A DNA stretch of 5,311 nt from Deltaproteobacteria bacterium (lineage in GTDB: Bacteria > Desulfobacterota > GWC2-55-46 > S146-73). Below, one piece after another: positions 5,085 through 5,311 of this stretch (the stretch's first letter is position 1; every line of letters starts with the position of its first letter). The notes beneath the pieces were generated by a model that had not been told where the DNA came from, ran no database searches, and saw only the letters and a list, made by a program, of their open reading frames with translations. Made by a program: the position numbers and the translations under genes. Location of the stretch: assembly GCA_015492355.1 (NCBI GenBank), contig WGFF01000300.1, positions 1-5,311 on the forward strand. Direction: 5' to 3'.

Positions 5085-5311
5085 TTAAGGGTCTTTTCTT
5101 ATGAAACCATGCTCCAGAAGGAATCCCTCTGTAATACCATCCTTCCTGTAATCCTTAAGGAACCTCTCCACATACTTCCCTATGATGTCGGTCTCTACAT
5201 TGACTATAGAGCCTGTAGATTTCTCTCCAAGTGTTGTGTTCTTGAGTGTGTGGGGGACCAGAACGACCCTGAATCCCCTCTCTGTGAGCCCTGCGACAGT
5301 AAGGCTTATAC
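5085..5311 (-). CDS. ribE: riboflavin synthase alpha chain, C-terminal part (5' end outside window)
   Basis: Reading the minus strand from the window edge to the TAA at 5087-5085 gives about 75 residues that match the second lumazine-binding repeat of riboflavin synthase. Visible are an ISLTVAGL segment, the block VVLVPHTLKNTTLG, then SIVNVETDIIGKYVERFL and the tail FLLEHGFIRKDP. The enzyme converts two molecules of 6,7-dimethyl-8-ribityllumazine into riboflavin and a pyrimidinedione, the last step of riboflavin synthesis in the cytoplasm. The family is about 200-220 residues long, so roughly two thirds, including the first barrel repeat, lies beyond 5311. The stop is 25 nt ahead of the ribBA start, consistent with one transcript. 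Identification rests on the conserved C-terminal motifs and on the neighbouring rib genes. Confidence 0.93.
   Translation of the reverse strand, partial: ISLTVAGLTERGFRVVLVPHTLKNTTLGEKSTGSIVNVETDIIGKYVERFLKDYRKDGITEGFLLEHGFIRKDP

Noticed and set aside
1..5311. CRISPR array, tRNA, rRNA or insertion-sequence transposase
   Set aside because: I saw no regularly spaced direct repeats, no tRNA T-loop (GTTCGAATCC-type) with matching acceptor arms, no rRNA-like stretches and no transposase motifs on either strand.

Overview
This window most resembles the chromosome of a Nitrospirota/Thermodesulfovibrio-like or deltaproteobacterial anaerobe. That placement is an inference from the riboflavin gene order (ribE-ribBA-ribH-nusB), strong Shine-Dalgarno sequences, and codon use heavy in AGG (Arg) and ATA (Ile). 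No rRNA or other phylogenetic marker is present, so it is tentative. Every supported gene reads on the minus strand, so transcription runs from high to low coordinates.

Region 1 (5311 to 2890) is the distal part of a riboflavin operon. It holds the C-terminal part of riboflavin synthase (ribE, cut by the window edge), bifunctional DHBP synthase/GTP cyclohydrolase II (ribBA), lumazine synthase (ribH, carrying an apparent one-base frameshift in a G run), and the antitermination factor nusB. Spacing is tight and the genes are probably co-transcribed. RibBA supplies both branches of the pathway, RibH makes the lumazine, and RibE makes riboflavin. Any promoter or FMN riboswitch would lie beyond 5311.

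Region 2 (2889 to 2645) is a 245-bp gap with no convincing gene. It can fold into a closed, branched structure of about 185 nt with a long imperfect terminal stem. One side of that stem can instead form a perfect 8-bp hairpin. I could not assign it to a known RNA family; it may be an uncharacterised ncRNA, a regulatory switch or a small repeat element.

Region 3 (2644 to 450) is a two-gene sugar-nucleotide operon: a DegT/DnrJ/EryC1/StrS aminotransferase followed by a UDP-glucuronate decarboxylase (UXS). It has its own sigma70-like promoter (TTGACA / TATATT) with an A-tract upstream. The promoter overlaps the 5' end of the longest aminotransferase reading frame and therefore points to a shorter protein starting at TTG 2590.

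Region 4 (449 to 1) is AT-rich and mostly non-coding. It holds a rho-independent terminator pointing along the plus strand, an 86-bp palindromic repeat of the widespread 'GTCATTGCGAG' type, and a nested imperfect inverted repeat (52-206). At the very edge is what looks like the N-terminus of a family-2 glycosyltransferase, whose start codon lies in a perfect hairpin. With UXS and the aminotransferase this suggests a surface-polysaccharide or LPS locus continuing beyond position 1.
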